Made by a program: the position numbers and the translations under genes. DNA of 64,000 nt from Methanobacterium sp. BRmetb2 (GTDB lineage: Archaea; Methanobacteriota; Methanobacteria; Methanobacteriales; Methanobacteriaceae), in contig CP022705.1 of the NCBI GenBank assembly GCA_003491285.1, positions 434,001 to 498,000 of the forward strand, given 5' to 3'. How positions within the stretch are numbered: the first letter of the stretch is position 1; the number at the start of each line of letters is the position of its first letter. This document shows, piece by piece, positions 36,658 to 51,673 of the stretch. The notes under the pieces are model-generated. The model was not told the DNA's origin, made no database searches, and saw only the letters and a list, made by a program, of their open reading frames with translations.

Positions 36658-37666
36658 AACAATAGTTGGCTTTATTTTAGTAGATGCGCCACATTCTGCG
36701 CTAAATAACGCAGGTACGGACGCTGGCGAAAGAACAGATAATATTGTAAAAGTTAAATCAATATGGAAGGGTAAAAAACTATATCCATATGTTTCAGGGC
36801 AAGCTTTAAGATATTGGTGGAGAGACACATTAGAACAAAAATTTGGATGGAAAATGTCTCCAATAACTAGGGAAACAAAAATAGCATTTACAGAAGCTAA
36901 TCCTATTGAATATGATGATGACGATGTTTTTGGTTATATGCGGGCAGCCAAAATAAAAGAAAACAAAGAAAAAACAGATGGAAAAGCAGTTACAAGAATT
37001 TCTCCGTTAAAAAATTCGCCATTAATTTCAATAATTGGACATTTTCCTGAAAAGGATTATGGCGTAATGGCTAGACATGAAGGAAATCCAGTACCTTACG
37101 AACATGAATTTTACGCAACGATTCTTAAAGGTATTTTTTCAATAGATCTTGACAATTTAGGAGTTTTTTATGGAGTTGAAAAAACTGGATATAAAAATAT
37201 GTATCCAATGCTTGAAGAAATCGCTGAAGAGCAAGGATTATCTCATGAAGAAAAAAATAAAAAATGGACAATGCCTGATGACATTAGAATAAAAAGAGCC
37301 CACGATGTAATCAAAGCTCTTCCATATCTTCAGGGAGGGGCAAAATTGACATCTCATTTAACTGATGTTTCTCCAAAATTCATAGTACTCGCTGCAATTG
37401 ATGGTGGTAACCATATTTTCATGAATATAGCAAAAGAAGAAAATGGAGAAGCTATAATCGATTTTGAAGCTCTTAAAGAGGTCATAAATGACTACTCTGA
37501 ATCATTACTTACCAAAGTTTACATAGGCCGTAGGAAAGGGTTCATGGATGAATTAGATCAAGATATTGCTAAATTAACCCAAGAAAACGAAAACATTAAA
37601 TCAGGAACTATCAAAGAAGCTGTAGATCAATTAGCAGATGAAATTCCCGAGCTGATAAAATCATGA
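36650..37666 (+). CDS. cas7: Cascade backbone Cas7 (Cst2/DevR family)
   Basis: The repeated backbone subunit that coats the crRNA spacer. The 338-residue protein starts MSKTIVGFILVDAPHSALNNAG (described by its first motif) and has YPYVSGQALRYWWR near 48-61, both typical of the Cst2/DevR family, and VYIGRRKGFM near the C-terminus. ATG 36650 is preferred to ATG 36623 because GGTGAAG lies just upstream and it gives the family N-terminus; it overlaps the cas8 stop. Confidence 0.92.
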   Translation: MSKTIVGFILVDAPHSALNNAGTDAGERTDNIVKVKSIWKGKKLYPYVSGQALRYWWRDTLEQKFGWKMSPITRETKIAFTEANPIEYDDDDVFGYMRAAKIKENKEKTDGKAVTRISPLKNSPLISIIGHFPEKDYGVMARHEGNPVPYEHEFYATILKGIFSIDLDNLGVFYGVEKTGYKNMYPMLEEIAEEQGLSHEEKNKKWTMPDDIRIKRAHDVIKALPYLQGGAKLTSHLTDVSPKFIVLAAIDGGNHIFMNIAKEENGEAIIDFEALKEVINDYSESLLTKVYIGRRKGFMDELDQDIAKLTQENENIKSGTIKEAVDQLADEIPELIKS

Positions 37667-38280
37667 AAACGCTAAGAATATTGATTGAAGGTTGGGTAAC
37701 TTCTTTCAGATACCCTGCTTTTATCAGCGGATTTCAGCCAACTTTACCAGTACCTCCATTAAGTACAGTTTATGGCCTTATATCTGCAGCTAAAGGAGAA
37801 TTAGTTACTCCAGAAGACTTATCTGTTGGTTATATATTCAATTACCAGGGAAAAGCAGTAGATTTAGAAACAATATATGAATTATCTGGTTTAAAAGGTA
37901 AATCAAACGTTATTAAAAGAGAATTTCTCGTAAATCCTGAAATTTATTTATATATGGATGATTTGGATTATCGAGATTACTTTAAAAAACCGCACTATCC
38001 TCTCCTTTTAGGGCGTTCAACAGATCTAGTAACTATCAGTGAAATTAAAGAAGTAGAGCTTGAAAAAAAATCAAACATAAAACTTGGTAGAACCATACTC
38101 CCATTAGGCACAAACGGTGCTTTTGGTACTATTCAATCATTACCAACACATTTTACTAACACAATTCCACGTAAAGCAGTAGGCACTAAACCATTTATAT
38201 TAATGAACCAGTTCTTTGATTATCAAGATGAATGTTATTTTGATAAAGAAAAGGAGTGGGGAGTTTGGTTCCACAAATGA
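37663..38280 (+). CDS. cas5: Cascade subunit Cas5 (type I-B)
   Basis: Binds the 5' handle of the crRNA and caps the Cascade backbone. The 205-residue protein has the classic N-terminal Cas5 strand with SFRYPAFISGFQPTLPVPPLSTVYGLI (motif SFRYP then PPLSTVYGL near 12-38), and GRSTDLVTI in the middle. Start ATG overlaps the cas7 stop by four bases (ATGA), and its own stop overlaps the cas3 ATG in the same way, showing tight translational coupling. Confidence 0.92.
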   Translation: MKTLRILIEGWVTSFRYPAFISGFQPTLPVPPLSTVYGLISAAKGELVTPEDLSVGYIFNYQGKAVDLETIYELSGLKGKSNVIKREFLVNPEIYLYMDDLDYRDYFKKPHYPLLLGRSTDLVTISEIKEVELEKKSNIKLGRTILPLGTNGAFGTIQSLPTHFTNTIPRKAVGTKPFILMNQFFDYQDECYFDKEKEWGVWFHK

Positions 38281-40508
38281 ACATTGAAAAAGGCCTTTTA
38301 GCAAAACCAGATGAGACAATCTTACAACACACAGAAAATGCATTAAAAGTATTTAAAAGTATTAAAAAAGCTTATGAAAATGTTCCGGAGTTATGTGAGA
38401 TCGATGATTTCTGGGAACATCTTTTTTATTCTATTTTTTTCCATGATTTTGGAAAAGGAGCAATAGGTTTTCAGGAAATGCTCAAAGATAGTGAAAATAA
38501 GTTAAGATGGAAATATCGCCATGAAATGCTATCTGCTGGGTTTGTTTCAGCTTTAAATTATGATGATTTTTACAAAAAAGCAATAGGACTTGCTATAATT
38601 ACTCATCATAAAGATATAAATAAACTCCGCGAGCGATATAATACGTTTCCAAGTCCTAACGGTAAAAAACTTTATCAAAAAAAATTAAATGAATTAGAAC
38701 CTAATTTTAAAGAGCTATTAAGCTACTTTGAGTTTATAGGTCCTTGGAGTGAAGAATATCTGGGATATAAATTAGATAATTATTATTTAATTTCTTCAAT
38801 GGATGAATTAAAAGACGTTTATAAAGATTCAGCGCTTCCTTACTACATTGAATGGGAAGATGATGAATATTCTACATTACATGGGAAATATGGAATATTT
38901 TTAAAGGGTTTTGTAAATGCCTGTGATCATCTGGCTTCTGGTTCAAAATATGAAATTTTAGATGGCGTAAAAGATATGCGTTCAATATTTAACTTCCCTG
39001 AACTTCGAAAAATCCAAAAAGAAGCTCTTAATACGCATGGAAGTGCTTTTCTTACTTCCCCTACAGGAAGCGGTAAAACAGAAGCATCTCTTTTTTGGAG
39101 CGATACTAATCAAAATTCCATCAAATCAAAGAGAGTCTTTTATTTACTGCCCTACACTGCAAGTATCAATGCAATGTATAAAAGACTTCAAAAGGACTTT
39201 AACAATAAGGAGTTAGTGGGATTATTACATGGAAAAGCATCGTATTTTCTTTATAAAGCATTTTCAGATGACATAGACAACTATGATATAACAAAAAATA
39301 AAATCAGGGCAATAAAAGGATTGTCTAAAAAAATTTACAGACCATACAAAATTCTCACTCCCTTTCAGATACTTAAAGCATTTTTTGGGACTAAGGGTTT
39401 TGAAATGCAACTTTCAGAGATGACCAACGGTTTATTCATCCTTGATGAGATTCATGCTTACGATGCACATACAACTTCGCTTATTCTTGAAATTCTAAAA
39501 ATTTTGAAAAATAATTATAATGCTGAAATGTTAATCATGTCTGCTACTCTTCCAACATTCATTAAAGATTTATTTAAAAATAATTTGGGCATTTCAACTG
39601 AAATAAAAATGAATAAAGAAGAACTTGAAAAATTTACAAGACATGAAGTGAATGTTATCCGTGGAAACATACTTGATAATCTTGACATAATTAGCAAAGA
39701 TTTAAATGAAAGAAAACGGGTTCTTGTAGTGTGTAACACTGTTTTAAGAGCTCAAGAAGTCTTTGAAGAATTATCTGAAGGTATAGATAATAGTGCACTT
39801 TTGCATAGTAGATTCATGCTTCGAGATAGGGAAGAAATTGAAAAATCTTTAGATAATCTCGATTTGCTGGTTGGAACACAAGCAATTGAAGTATCACTTG
39901 ATATTGATTATGATGTGTTATATTCAGAGCCTGCACCTATTGATGCTCTAATCCAGCGCTTTGGTAGAGTAAATAGAGAAGGATGGAATAAAAATAAAGT
40001 TGCTTTAGTTAATATTTTTTCTGAAGGTTCTGAAAAAGATAAATATATTTATAATCCTGAAATTGTTCAAAAAACAGTGCAAAGTCTTGAAAATGTGGTT
40101 ATTTTAAGAGAAGACATTATTCAAAAACTTGTAGATGATGTATATTCAGAGGGATATGTTGGAAAAGATAAAGAAGAGTTTAACAGAGTACAAAAGCATT
40201 TTAAGTCAGTTAATAAGCAGATAGTTCCTTTCATTAATGATAGTGAAAGTGAAACGGAGTTTTATTCTCTTTTTCAATCTTACGAAGTAGTTCCGTTTAA
40301 ATATAAGTTTGACTATCTAGACGAAATAGATAAGAAAAGATATTTTGAAGCAATGAGCTATTTCCTTTCTATTAGTATTGGACAATTTAAAAAACTTGCA
40401 AAAGAGAACAATATAGAATTAGACAATGATACGTATTTTGTTAATGCATTTTATGACAAAGAGTTGGGTCTGAAATTAGATGCTGAAGAAAATTGTTTTA
40501 TTGGATAA
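38277..40508 (+). CDS. cas3: CRISPR nuclease-helicase Cas3 (HD + DExH)
   Basis: Unwinds and shreds target DNA after Cascade binding. In the 743-residue protein the HD nuclease has H18, HD at 56-57, H82 and HH at 110-111. The superfamily 2 helicase has Walker A SPTGSGKT (261-268), DEIH (390-393), SAT (422-424) and motif VI QRFGRVNREG (560-569). All expected catalytic residues are present, so it should be active. ATG 38277 overlaps the cas5 stop (ATGA); an in-frame upstream GTG at 38256 is less likely. Confidence 0.93.
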   Translation: MNIEKGLLAKPDETILQHTENALKVFKSIKKAYENVPELCEIDDFWEHLFYSIFFHDFGKGAIGFQEMLKDSENKLRWKYRHEMLSAGFVSALNYDDFYKKAIGLAIITHHKDINKLRERYNTFPSPNGKKLYQKKLNELEPNFKELLSYFEFIGPWSEEYLGYKLDNYYLISSMDELKDVYKDSALPYYIEWEDDEYSTLHGKYGIFLKGFVNACDHLASGSKYEILDGVKDMRSIFNFPELRKIQKEALNTHGSAFLTSPTGSGKTEASLFWSDTNQNSIKSKRVFYLLPYTASINAMYKRLQKDFNNKELVGLLHGKASYFLYKAFSDDIDNYDITKNKIRAIKGLSKKIYRPYKILTPFQILKAFFGTKGFEMQLSEMTNGLFILDEIHAYDAHTTSLILEILKILKNNYNAEMLIMSATLPTFIKDLFKNNLGISTEIKMNKEELEKFTRHEVNVIRGNILDNLDIISKDLNERKRVLVVCNTVLRAQEVFEELSEGIDNSALLHSRFMLRDREEIEKSLDNLDLLVGTQAIEVSLDIDYDVLYSEPAPIDALIQRFGRVNREGWNKNKVALVNIFSEGSEKDKYIYNPEIVQKTVQSLENVVILREDIIQKLVDDVYSEGYVGKDKEEFNRVQKHFKSVNKQIVPFINDSESETEFYSLFQSYEVVPFKYKFDYLDEIDKKRYFEAMSYFLSISIGQFKKLAKENNIELDNDTYFVNAFYDKELGLKLDAEENCFIG

Positions 40509-40544
40509 ACTTCCTCAATCCAGAATATAATTGGAAGTAAAAAT

Positions 40545-41060
40545 ATGCTTTCAAACTCTGAAAAACAACTCCGGATAATAGGAACCCAAATTAATTACTA
40601 TTTCATCTGCAAGACTAAACTCTGGCTTTTTTCTCATCACATCCAGATGGAACAGGAATCTGATCTAGTTTCTCTTGGAAAATTACTGCATTCACAAAGT
40701 TACAAAGATGAAAAAGAGTTTACCATTGACAATCTAATCAGTATTGATTTTATTAAAAAGCAAGATTATTTAGAGCTTCATGAGGTCAAAAAGAGTAATA
40801 AGATGAAAGAATCCCATGAATACCAGCTTCTTTACTACATGTATTATTTAAAAAATGAGAAAGGTATTGAAAATATCAAAGGCGTAATTAATTATCCTAC
40901 AATAAGAAAAAAAGCTACGATTATTTTAGATGAGTCTAAAGAGAAGGAATTAATGAGTATAATTGAAGATATTGGTAGAATTATTAATAATGACACTCCA
41001 AAACCTGAAAAAATGAAAATTTGCAGGAAATGTGCATATTTTGAGTTTTGTTGGGTTTAA
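40545..41060 (+). CDS. cas4: CRISPR-associated exonuclease Cas4
   Basis: Helps Cas1-Cas2 select and trim new spacers. The 171-residue RecB-type nuclease has a Fe-S cluster set made of C22 (NYYFICKTKLW) and C160, C163, C169 (CRKCAYFEFC) and the nuclease block LELHEVKKSNK. It follows cas3 by 36 bases, with GGAAG upstream, and precedes cas1 in the usual adaptation order. Confidence 0.9.
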   Translation: MLSNSEKQLRIIGTQINYYFICKTKLWLFSHHIQMEQESDLVSLGKLLHSQSYKDEKEFTIDNLISIDFIKKQDYLELHEVKKSNKMKESHEYQLLYYMYYLKNEKGIENIKGVINYPTIRKKATIILDESKEKELMSIIEDIGRIINNDTPKPEKMKICRKCAYFEFCWV

Positions 41061-41094
41061 TTTTTAATAGTGGATCTTGTGTGTTGGTGAGCTA

Positions 41095-42060
41095 ATGAAA
41101 AAGAATTATTATTTACTGTCAGATGGGCTGCTTAAAAGAAGGGAGAATACAGTTTACTTCGTAAATAAAGATGGTAAAAAACCAATTCCAATCAATAAAA
41201 TTTATTCTATCTACGCTTACGGTTCGTTAACTATATCATCCCAAGCAATTCATCTTCTTGCAAAAGAAGGTATCCCTGTTCATTTTTTTAATTATTACGG
41301 TTATTATGATGGTAGTTTTTATCCCAGAGAGAAGCTTTTATCTGGGGATCTGATTATAAATCAGGCTGAACATTATCTGGATCATGAAAAAAGAATTTTC
41401 ATAGCTAAAAGGTTTGTGGAAGGTGCTGCAAAAAATATGGGAAAGGTACTTAAATATTACAACCTTGAAAATCAAATTAGCAGCATATTGCCAGATCTAG
41501 ATGGTTGCAACATGATAACTGAGGTTATGAATGTTGAGGGAAGAATACGTGCTGATTATTATAGAAAAATGAATGAAATTCTTCCTGAAAGTTTTAATTT
41601 TGATAAAAGAGTTAAAAGGCCTCCTGAAAACATGATAAATGCACTTATAAGTTTTGGAAATTCAATGCTGTATTCTACGGTTTTATCTGAAATTTATAAT
41701 ACTCAACTTAATCCTACCATTTCATATCTTCATGAGCCCTCTGAGAGAAGATTTTCCCTGGCTTTGGATCTGAGTGAGATTTTTAAACCAATTTTAGTGG
41801 ACAGGTTGATTTTTTATCTTGTAAATAAGAGGATGCTTGGTGAAAATGATTTTGAAAAGGAACTAAATTATTGCCTTTTAAATGATAAAGGCAGAAAAAC
41901 CTTTATAAAAACGTATGATGAAAGGCTTAAAAAAACTATTAAACATAGGGAACTTAAAAGGAAGGTTTCTTATAAAAGATTAATACGTTTAGAGTCTTAT
42001 AAACTTATAAAACATCTTTTAGGGTCTAAAGAATATAAACCATTTGTGATGTGGTGGTAA
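41095..42060 (+). CDS. cas1: CRISPR integrase Cas1
   Basis: The endonuclease-integrase that inserts new spacers at the leader end. The 321-residue protein has the metal-binding residues E149 (MNVEGRIR), H213 (YLHEPSERRFSLALDLSEIFKP, described by its HEP core) and the adjacent acidic D225/E228. ATG 41095 is used, with GGTGAG 5 bases upstream. Upstream in-frame codons (from 41077) overlap that site. Directly followed by cas2. Confidence 0.95.
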   Translation: MKKNYYLLSDGLLKRRENTVYFVNKDGKKPIPINKIYSIYAYGSLTISSQAIHLLAKEGIPVHFFNYYGYYDGSFYPREKLLSGDLIINQAEHYLDHEKRIFIAKRFVEGAAKNMGKVLKYYNLENQISSILPDLDGCNMITEVMNVEGRIRADYYRKMNEILPESFNFDKRVKRPPENMINALISFGNSMLYSTVLSEIYNTQLNPTISYLHEPSERRFSLALDLSEIFKPILVDRLIFYLVNKRMLGENDFEKELNYCLLNDKGRKTFIKTYDERLKKTIKHRELKRKVSYKRLIRLESYKLIKHLLGSKEYKPFVMWW

Positions 42061-42078
42061 CTTATAAGAGGTATGTTA

Positions 42079-42342
42079 ATGTACGTGATTATTGTCTACG
42101 ATATTAAAGTGGAACGTGTGAATAAAGTTAAAGGATTTTTGAGGAAACATCTTTACTGGATTCAGAATTCTGTCTTTGAAGGAGAAGTTACCAAAAGCGA
42201 GCTTGAAGAAATAAAAACAGGATTATTGGATATAATTGAGAAGGATAGTGACTCTGTAATAATATACCGATTTAGGACTGCGGATGCATTTGATAGAAAG
42301 GTTTTAGGCATTGAAAAAGCACCGGTAGATGGAATAATTTAA
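42079..42342 (+). CDS. cas2: CRISPR adaptation protein Cas2
   Basis: The small partner that bridges two Cas1 dimers during spacer capture. The 87-residue protein opens MYVIIVYDIK, with the conserved Asp at residue 8, and holds the ferredoxin-like fold. ATG 42079 is better spaced from AGAGGT than the ATG at 42073. Last gene of the cas operon, next to the leader. Confidence 0.95.
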   Translation: MYVIIVYDIKVERVNKVKGFLRKHLYWIQNSVFEGEVTKSELEEIKTGLLDIIEKDSDSVIIYRFRTADAFDRKVLGIEKAPVDGII

Positions 42343-47814
<5,472 letters not shown>

Positions 47815-47909
47815 TAAAACATGTTATATTATTAATAAATAATATTAGTAATAAACATAAAATCCACAGTTTTTTATATTTATAGAATATTAATTGATAT
47901 GGTGATAGA

Positions 47910-48584
47910 ATGCGAATAGTGGTTACTATTGGTGGATCAATAATAATTAAAGATCATGATTACAAGATGTTTCAAGATTATGCTGAAGTTTTAAGAAAGA
48001 TGAATCAGGAGCATGAAATATTCGTGGTGGTTGGTGGTGGTAAAACTGCCCGTGATTATATAAATATTGCAAGAGACATAGGTGTCAGTGAATCATTCTG
48101 TGATGATATAGGTATAGATGTAACCAGATTAAATGCAAAACTTCTTATTATGGCACTTGATCAGCTTGCCTACCCAATAGTTCCGAAGAATTTCAACGAG
48201 GCACTGCAATTTTCAACTTCAGAAAGGATCATTGTAATGGGTGGAACTGAACCAGGACACAGTACCGATGCAGTGGGAACCATTCTGGCAGAATTTGTGA
48301 AAGCCGATTTACTCATAAATGCTACCTCGGTTGATGGATTATACGACAAAGACCCCTCCAAATATGATAAAGCCAGAAAATTTGATAGCATCACCCCTTC
48401 AAAGATGATTGAAATGTTTTCTGACAAAGACATTAAAGCTGGGACATATGAGTTCTTTGACATGACCGCCATCCAAATGTTAAAAAGATCCGGGATAAAA
48501 ACAGTAATTGTAAATGGTAATTTACCAAAAAATATCATTAAAGCAATAGATGGAAAGATAGGTACCACTATTGTTCCAGATTAA
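47910..48584 (+). CDS. pyrH: UMP kinase (archaeal PyrH)
   Basis: Phosphorylates UMP to UDP in pyrimidine nucleotide synthesis. The 224-residue amino-acid-kinase-fold protein has VVVGGGKTARDYI near 37-49, GGTEPGHSTDAVG near 111-123 and the C-terminal DGLYDKDP. At this length it is the archaeal type. It begins about 95 bases after the last CRISPR repeat and precedes the zinc-ribbon membrane protein gene. Confidence 0.95.
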   Translation: MRIVVTIGGSIIIKDHDYKMFQDYAEVLRKMNQEHEIFVVVGGGKTARDYINIARDIGVSESFCDDIGIDVTRLNAKLLIMALDQLAYPIVPKNFNEALQFSTSERIIVMGGTEPGHSTDAVGTILAEFVKADLLINATSVDGLYDKDPSKYDKARKFDSITPSKMIEMFSDKDIKAGTYEFFDMTAIQMLKRSGIKTVIVNGNLPKNIIKAIDGKIGTTIVPD

Positions 48585-48648
48585 TTCAAAAAATTATAAA
48601 CTAAAGAAACTAATAAATCTTAAAAAATTAAAAAAAAGAGGTGTAATA

Positions 48649-48843
48649 ATGACAGAACCACACAGACATTGCGCAGTATGTGGAACTCCCATCCCCCCGA
48701 AAGAAGTTGTTTGTTCTGATAAATGTCAAAAACTTATGGCCGACAGACAAAAAAAGGTTATGAGGACCAGAAGGATTATATATGCAGTATTTGCTGTATT
48801 TATAATAATATGGCTCTATATAATGTTTAGAGGTCAAATCTAA
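48649..48843 (+). CDS. DUF2116-type zinc-ribbon membrane protein
   Basis: A 64-residue protein with an N-terminal zinc ribbon (CAVCGTPIPPKEVVCSDKC, four Cys in about the first 25 residues) and one C-terminal membrane segment (IYAVFAVFIIIWLYIMF). Matches the DUF2116 zinc-ribbon family of archaea; function unknown. ATG 48649 follows AGAGGTG; an upstream extension into the pyrH end is not supported. Confidence 0.8.
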   Translation: MTEPHRHCAVCGTPIPPKEVVCSDKCQKLMADRQKKVMRTRRIIYAVFAVFIIIWLYIMFRGQI

Positions 48844-49055
48844 TATTTTTCTTTCAATAAAACCTTTTAATTTTCTTATTATACTAATAATTATTTAAAA
48901 TATTAGATATTAAACTTAAAAGGCTTTTTAGATAATTAATAAAAATTTTTTCTCTTTTTATCTCTACTAAAAGATTTTCATAACAGTAGTTTGTTTGATA
49001 GAAAAATTTTATAACAATAAAACTATTTATTATTAGATTAAGTGGTGTTTTAAAA

Positions 49056-49385
49056 ATGATAATTCTAACAACCCATTCTATGGAAGGTAAAAAAATAACA
49101 GAATATTATGGTTTAGTTACTGGTGAAGCTCTTTTAGGAGCAAATGTATACAAAGATCTATTCTCTGGTGTAAGAGATGTGGTAGGTGGCAGAACCTCTG
49201 CATACGAAGAAGAGTTAAAAAAGGCCAGAGACATTGCCATTGAAAGTATGCAAGAAAAGGCTGAAAGTTTAAATGCCAACGCCATAATTGGTGTAAATAT
49301 TACCTACAATAACTTAGGCGGCACCATGGGAAACACCATACTGGTCACTGTTTTTGGAACTGCAATTTCCTACGAAAACCCCTGA
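49056..49385 (+). CDS. YbjQ/UPF0145 family protein
   Basis: A 109-residue protein matching the YbjQ (heavy-metal-binding-like) family: EYYGLVTGEALLGANVYKD near 16-34, Arg/Glu-rich helix, then LNANAIIGVNITYNNLGG. The family forms pentamers; a metal role is suggested but unproven. GTGGTG precedes the ATG. The next gene carries a second, diverged YbjQ domain attached to a membrane part. Confidence 0.88.
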   Translation: MIILTTHSMEGKKITEYYGLVTGEALLGANVYKDLFSGVRDVVGGRTSAYEEELKKARDIAIESMQEKAESLNANAIIGVNITYNNLGGTMGNTILVTVFGTAISYENP

Positions 49386-49426
49386 ACTAATTTTAACACG
49401 TATCCAGAATATTAAAGGCTAAAAAT

Positions 49427-50284
49427 ATGAATTTAAGTAATGCAGGCAAATCAATAAAAAATTCTATCATTAATAAAAAGTGGGCCATTGCTGCGGTACT
49501 AATTGGAACCTTAGCTGGATTTATATCTGCAGTGATATGCGCATATGGAAATCTGGTCATATTCGGATTTAACATTATGTTCATAGTATCTCCACTGATT
49601 GCGGGTTTTGTGGAAACCTATATTGCCCGTGCCAAATATGGTAAGAGTACCGGAGCAATAAGTGCCATTTTAATATTTGTTCTCATTAACATCTATGGTT
49701 GGATTTTCCCTAAAAATCCTATAACACTTAATCTATTTACTTTAGGCGGACTTGCACTAATGATTCAAGCAGCTTTCCCTATATTTATAAACTTTTTAAT
49801 ATTCGTTGTTTTTATTGGAGCATTATCCTATATTTTTGGATATATTGGCAGTTTGATTTCCCGGTTAATGGAAAAATTAGGAAGAGGTAAAAAACCATCT
49901 GAAATTCAAGAAATTCCTTCAGAAGTGGTGACCATGGATGACATACTTAAATTAGGAGTTAAACCATTAACCACATCCCATGTTGGAGGAAAAAAGATAG
50001 TTGAATATTTAGGAATTGTAAGAGGGGAGGATTTACTAGAACTTCATGATGAAAAAGAAGTCTCCAAATTGGAAAAGATCCAGGGACAGGTCGGTTCTAA
50101 TTTTCTTATTAATATTGAAAATACCCGGAATACTGCATTAAAAAGTATGATGATTGATGCAAAAAAGCTGGGAGCCAACGCCGTAACTGAAATATCAATA
50201 AATTACAGTGAAATTGGTGGACTTAAAGAAAAACAGGTTTTAGTTAGTCTAAGTGGTACTGCAGTAGTGTTTGAAGATTTATAA
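49427..50284 (+). CDS. Membrane protein with C-terminal YbjQ domain
   Basis: A 285-residue protein: residues about 18-150 have four to five hydrophobic segments, a basic linker follows (about 150-170), and residues about 180-285 form a YbjQ-like domain with IVEYLGIVRGEDLLE and LGANAVTEISINYSEIGG. It follows the soluble YbjQ gene by 41 bases on the same strand. The tandem arrangement suggests that the two YbjQ domains assemble together at the membrane. Function is unknown. Confidence 0.8.
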   Translation: MNLSNAGKSIKNSIINKKWAIAAVLIGTLAGFISAVICAYGNLVIFGFNIMFIVSPLIAGFVETYIARAKYGKSTGAISAILIFVLINIYGWIFPKNPITLNLFTLGGLALMIQAAFPIFINFLIFVVFIGALSYIFGYIGSLISRLMEKLGRGKKPSEIQEIPSEVVTMDDILKLGVKPLTTSHVGGKKIVEYLGIVRGEDLLELHDEKEVSKLEKIQGQVGSNFLINIENTRNTALKSMMIDAKKLGANAVTEISINYSEIGGLKEKQVLVSLSGTAVVFEDL

Positions 50285-50349
50285 ACTAAACTATGATCAA
50301 AATAAAGAATTACATTTTTCTCCTCCCTTTTTAATCATATATAACTACC

Positions 50350-51567
50350 CTATTCTTTTTCCATACAAGTATTATCCATTTTAGCAAGTATTTTGGCATA
50401 AATATTGGCCAGAGGAGAAGCAGTCATACCATGAAGAAAAACACTCAAAAGAACTGTGGTAAAAACCGCTAAAAGAAGTGTTTCCTCTCCGGGAAAAAGT
50501 GGCTGCTCTTCAAGGGCTATTAATACCAGAACAATAGATGCTAGTCCACGTGGGCCAAACCATCCCATAAACAATATTGTCTCCTTTTTTAATGTAGATC
50601 CAATAAGCGAAATACCCACCGGCAACATCCGAATAATAGTTAAACTTAAAATAGCATATAAAACTATTTGCCAAGTTAAATTTGGCAGTAGAGGGAAGAT
50701 TATAAAACCCAATAAGAAAAAAACGAATAAATTGAGCAATTGGCCTTCTGCTTCTGTAAAACGGATGAAACTTGACACTTTATCTTTAAGCATATACCCT
50801 GTTGCTAAACCGGCAACGAATGCTGCTATAAATCCACTGCCCCCAATCTGATCAGCTATTAACCATGAAATTATGGCCAGCGCAATCAAACTAATTCTTT
50901 GAAAAGTTTCTGTCATCCATTTATGTTTTTGTGCCTTATAAACAAACCAACCCCCAACAAGCCCGATAATTATACCTATAAGTGCTCCAAATCCAATTTG
51001 AGCTATGGTAGTTTCTATAAAAAATCCGACAGGACTGAAAGTTTCTTCAGCAATTGACCAGGCCACAAATAATAGTAAGAAGGGTACGGCTAAACCATCA
51101 TTGAGACCACTTTCTACTTCTAAGGTTTCCCTAACCAGTAATGGCAATTTTCTATTTTCTACCACTACCTGACCTAAGGCAGCATCAGTTGGTGCTAGAA
51201 CAGCACCTATAATTGCTGCTTCCCAAATACTAAGATCAGTGAGTAAAAGCGTGGCCACAACAATTCCAGAAATAATTGTCAAACTTAATCCAATAGAAAG
51301 TAATCTTAGGGTTAAATTATTCTTCCTGAGATCATTAATATTTATCTTTGATGCATCACTGAAAAGAACTAATACCAGTGTTATTTCTGCTATAAAAAGA
51401 ACAATACCTGGATCAGAATTCAAATTCACAACACCAAGAAAACCAGACCCTAGAAGCATTCCTGCTCCAATAAAAATCATCTGAGGAGAAATTGGAATAC
51501 TCTCTATACGCTGGGAAATTAAACTGAATATGAATACAATGATTAGAAAATATACAAATTCAATCAT
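50350..51567 (-). CDS. Cation:proton antiporter (CPA1/NhaP type)
   Basis: A 405-residue antiporter with 11-12 hydrophobic segments. The motif GAVLAPTDAALGQVVVE and the ESGLNDGLAVPFLL motif, with its conserved Asp, match NhaP-type Na+/H+ antiporters. It contributes to sodium or pH homeostasis. It is convergent with the YbjQ membrane gene and followed upstream on the same strand by other transport genes. Ion selectivity is not determined by the sequence. Confidence 0.92.
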   Translation of the reverse strand: MIEFVYFLIIVFIFSLISQRIESIPISPQMIFIGAGMLLGSGFLGVVNLNSDPGIVLFIAEITLVLVLFSDASKININDLRKNNLTLRLLSIGLSLTIISGIVVATLLLTDLSIWEAAIIGAVLAPTDAALGQVVVENRKLPLLVRETLEVESGLNDGLAVPFLLLFVAWSIAEETFSPVGFFIETTIAQIGFGALIGIIIGLVGGWFVYKAQKHKWMTETFQRISLIALAIISWLIADQIGGSGFIAAFVAGLATGYMLKDKVSSFIRFTEAEGQLLNLFVFFLLGFIIFPLLPNLTWQIVLYAILSLTIIRMLPVGISLIGSTLKKETILFMGWFGPRGLASIVLVLIALEEQPLFPGEETLLLAVFTTVLLSVFLHGMTASPLANIYAKILAKMDNTCMEKE

Positions 51568-51673
51568 GAGAAATCCCTTTCTTCTATATTCAACTTATTA
51601 TCCAGTTATAATAATGTTTTTGATTTTAATCCTTGAAGGGAATGTAAAACAATTTTTTAAATTTTAACTAGAA

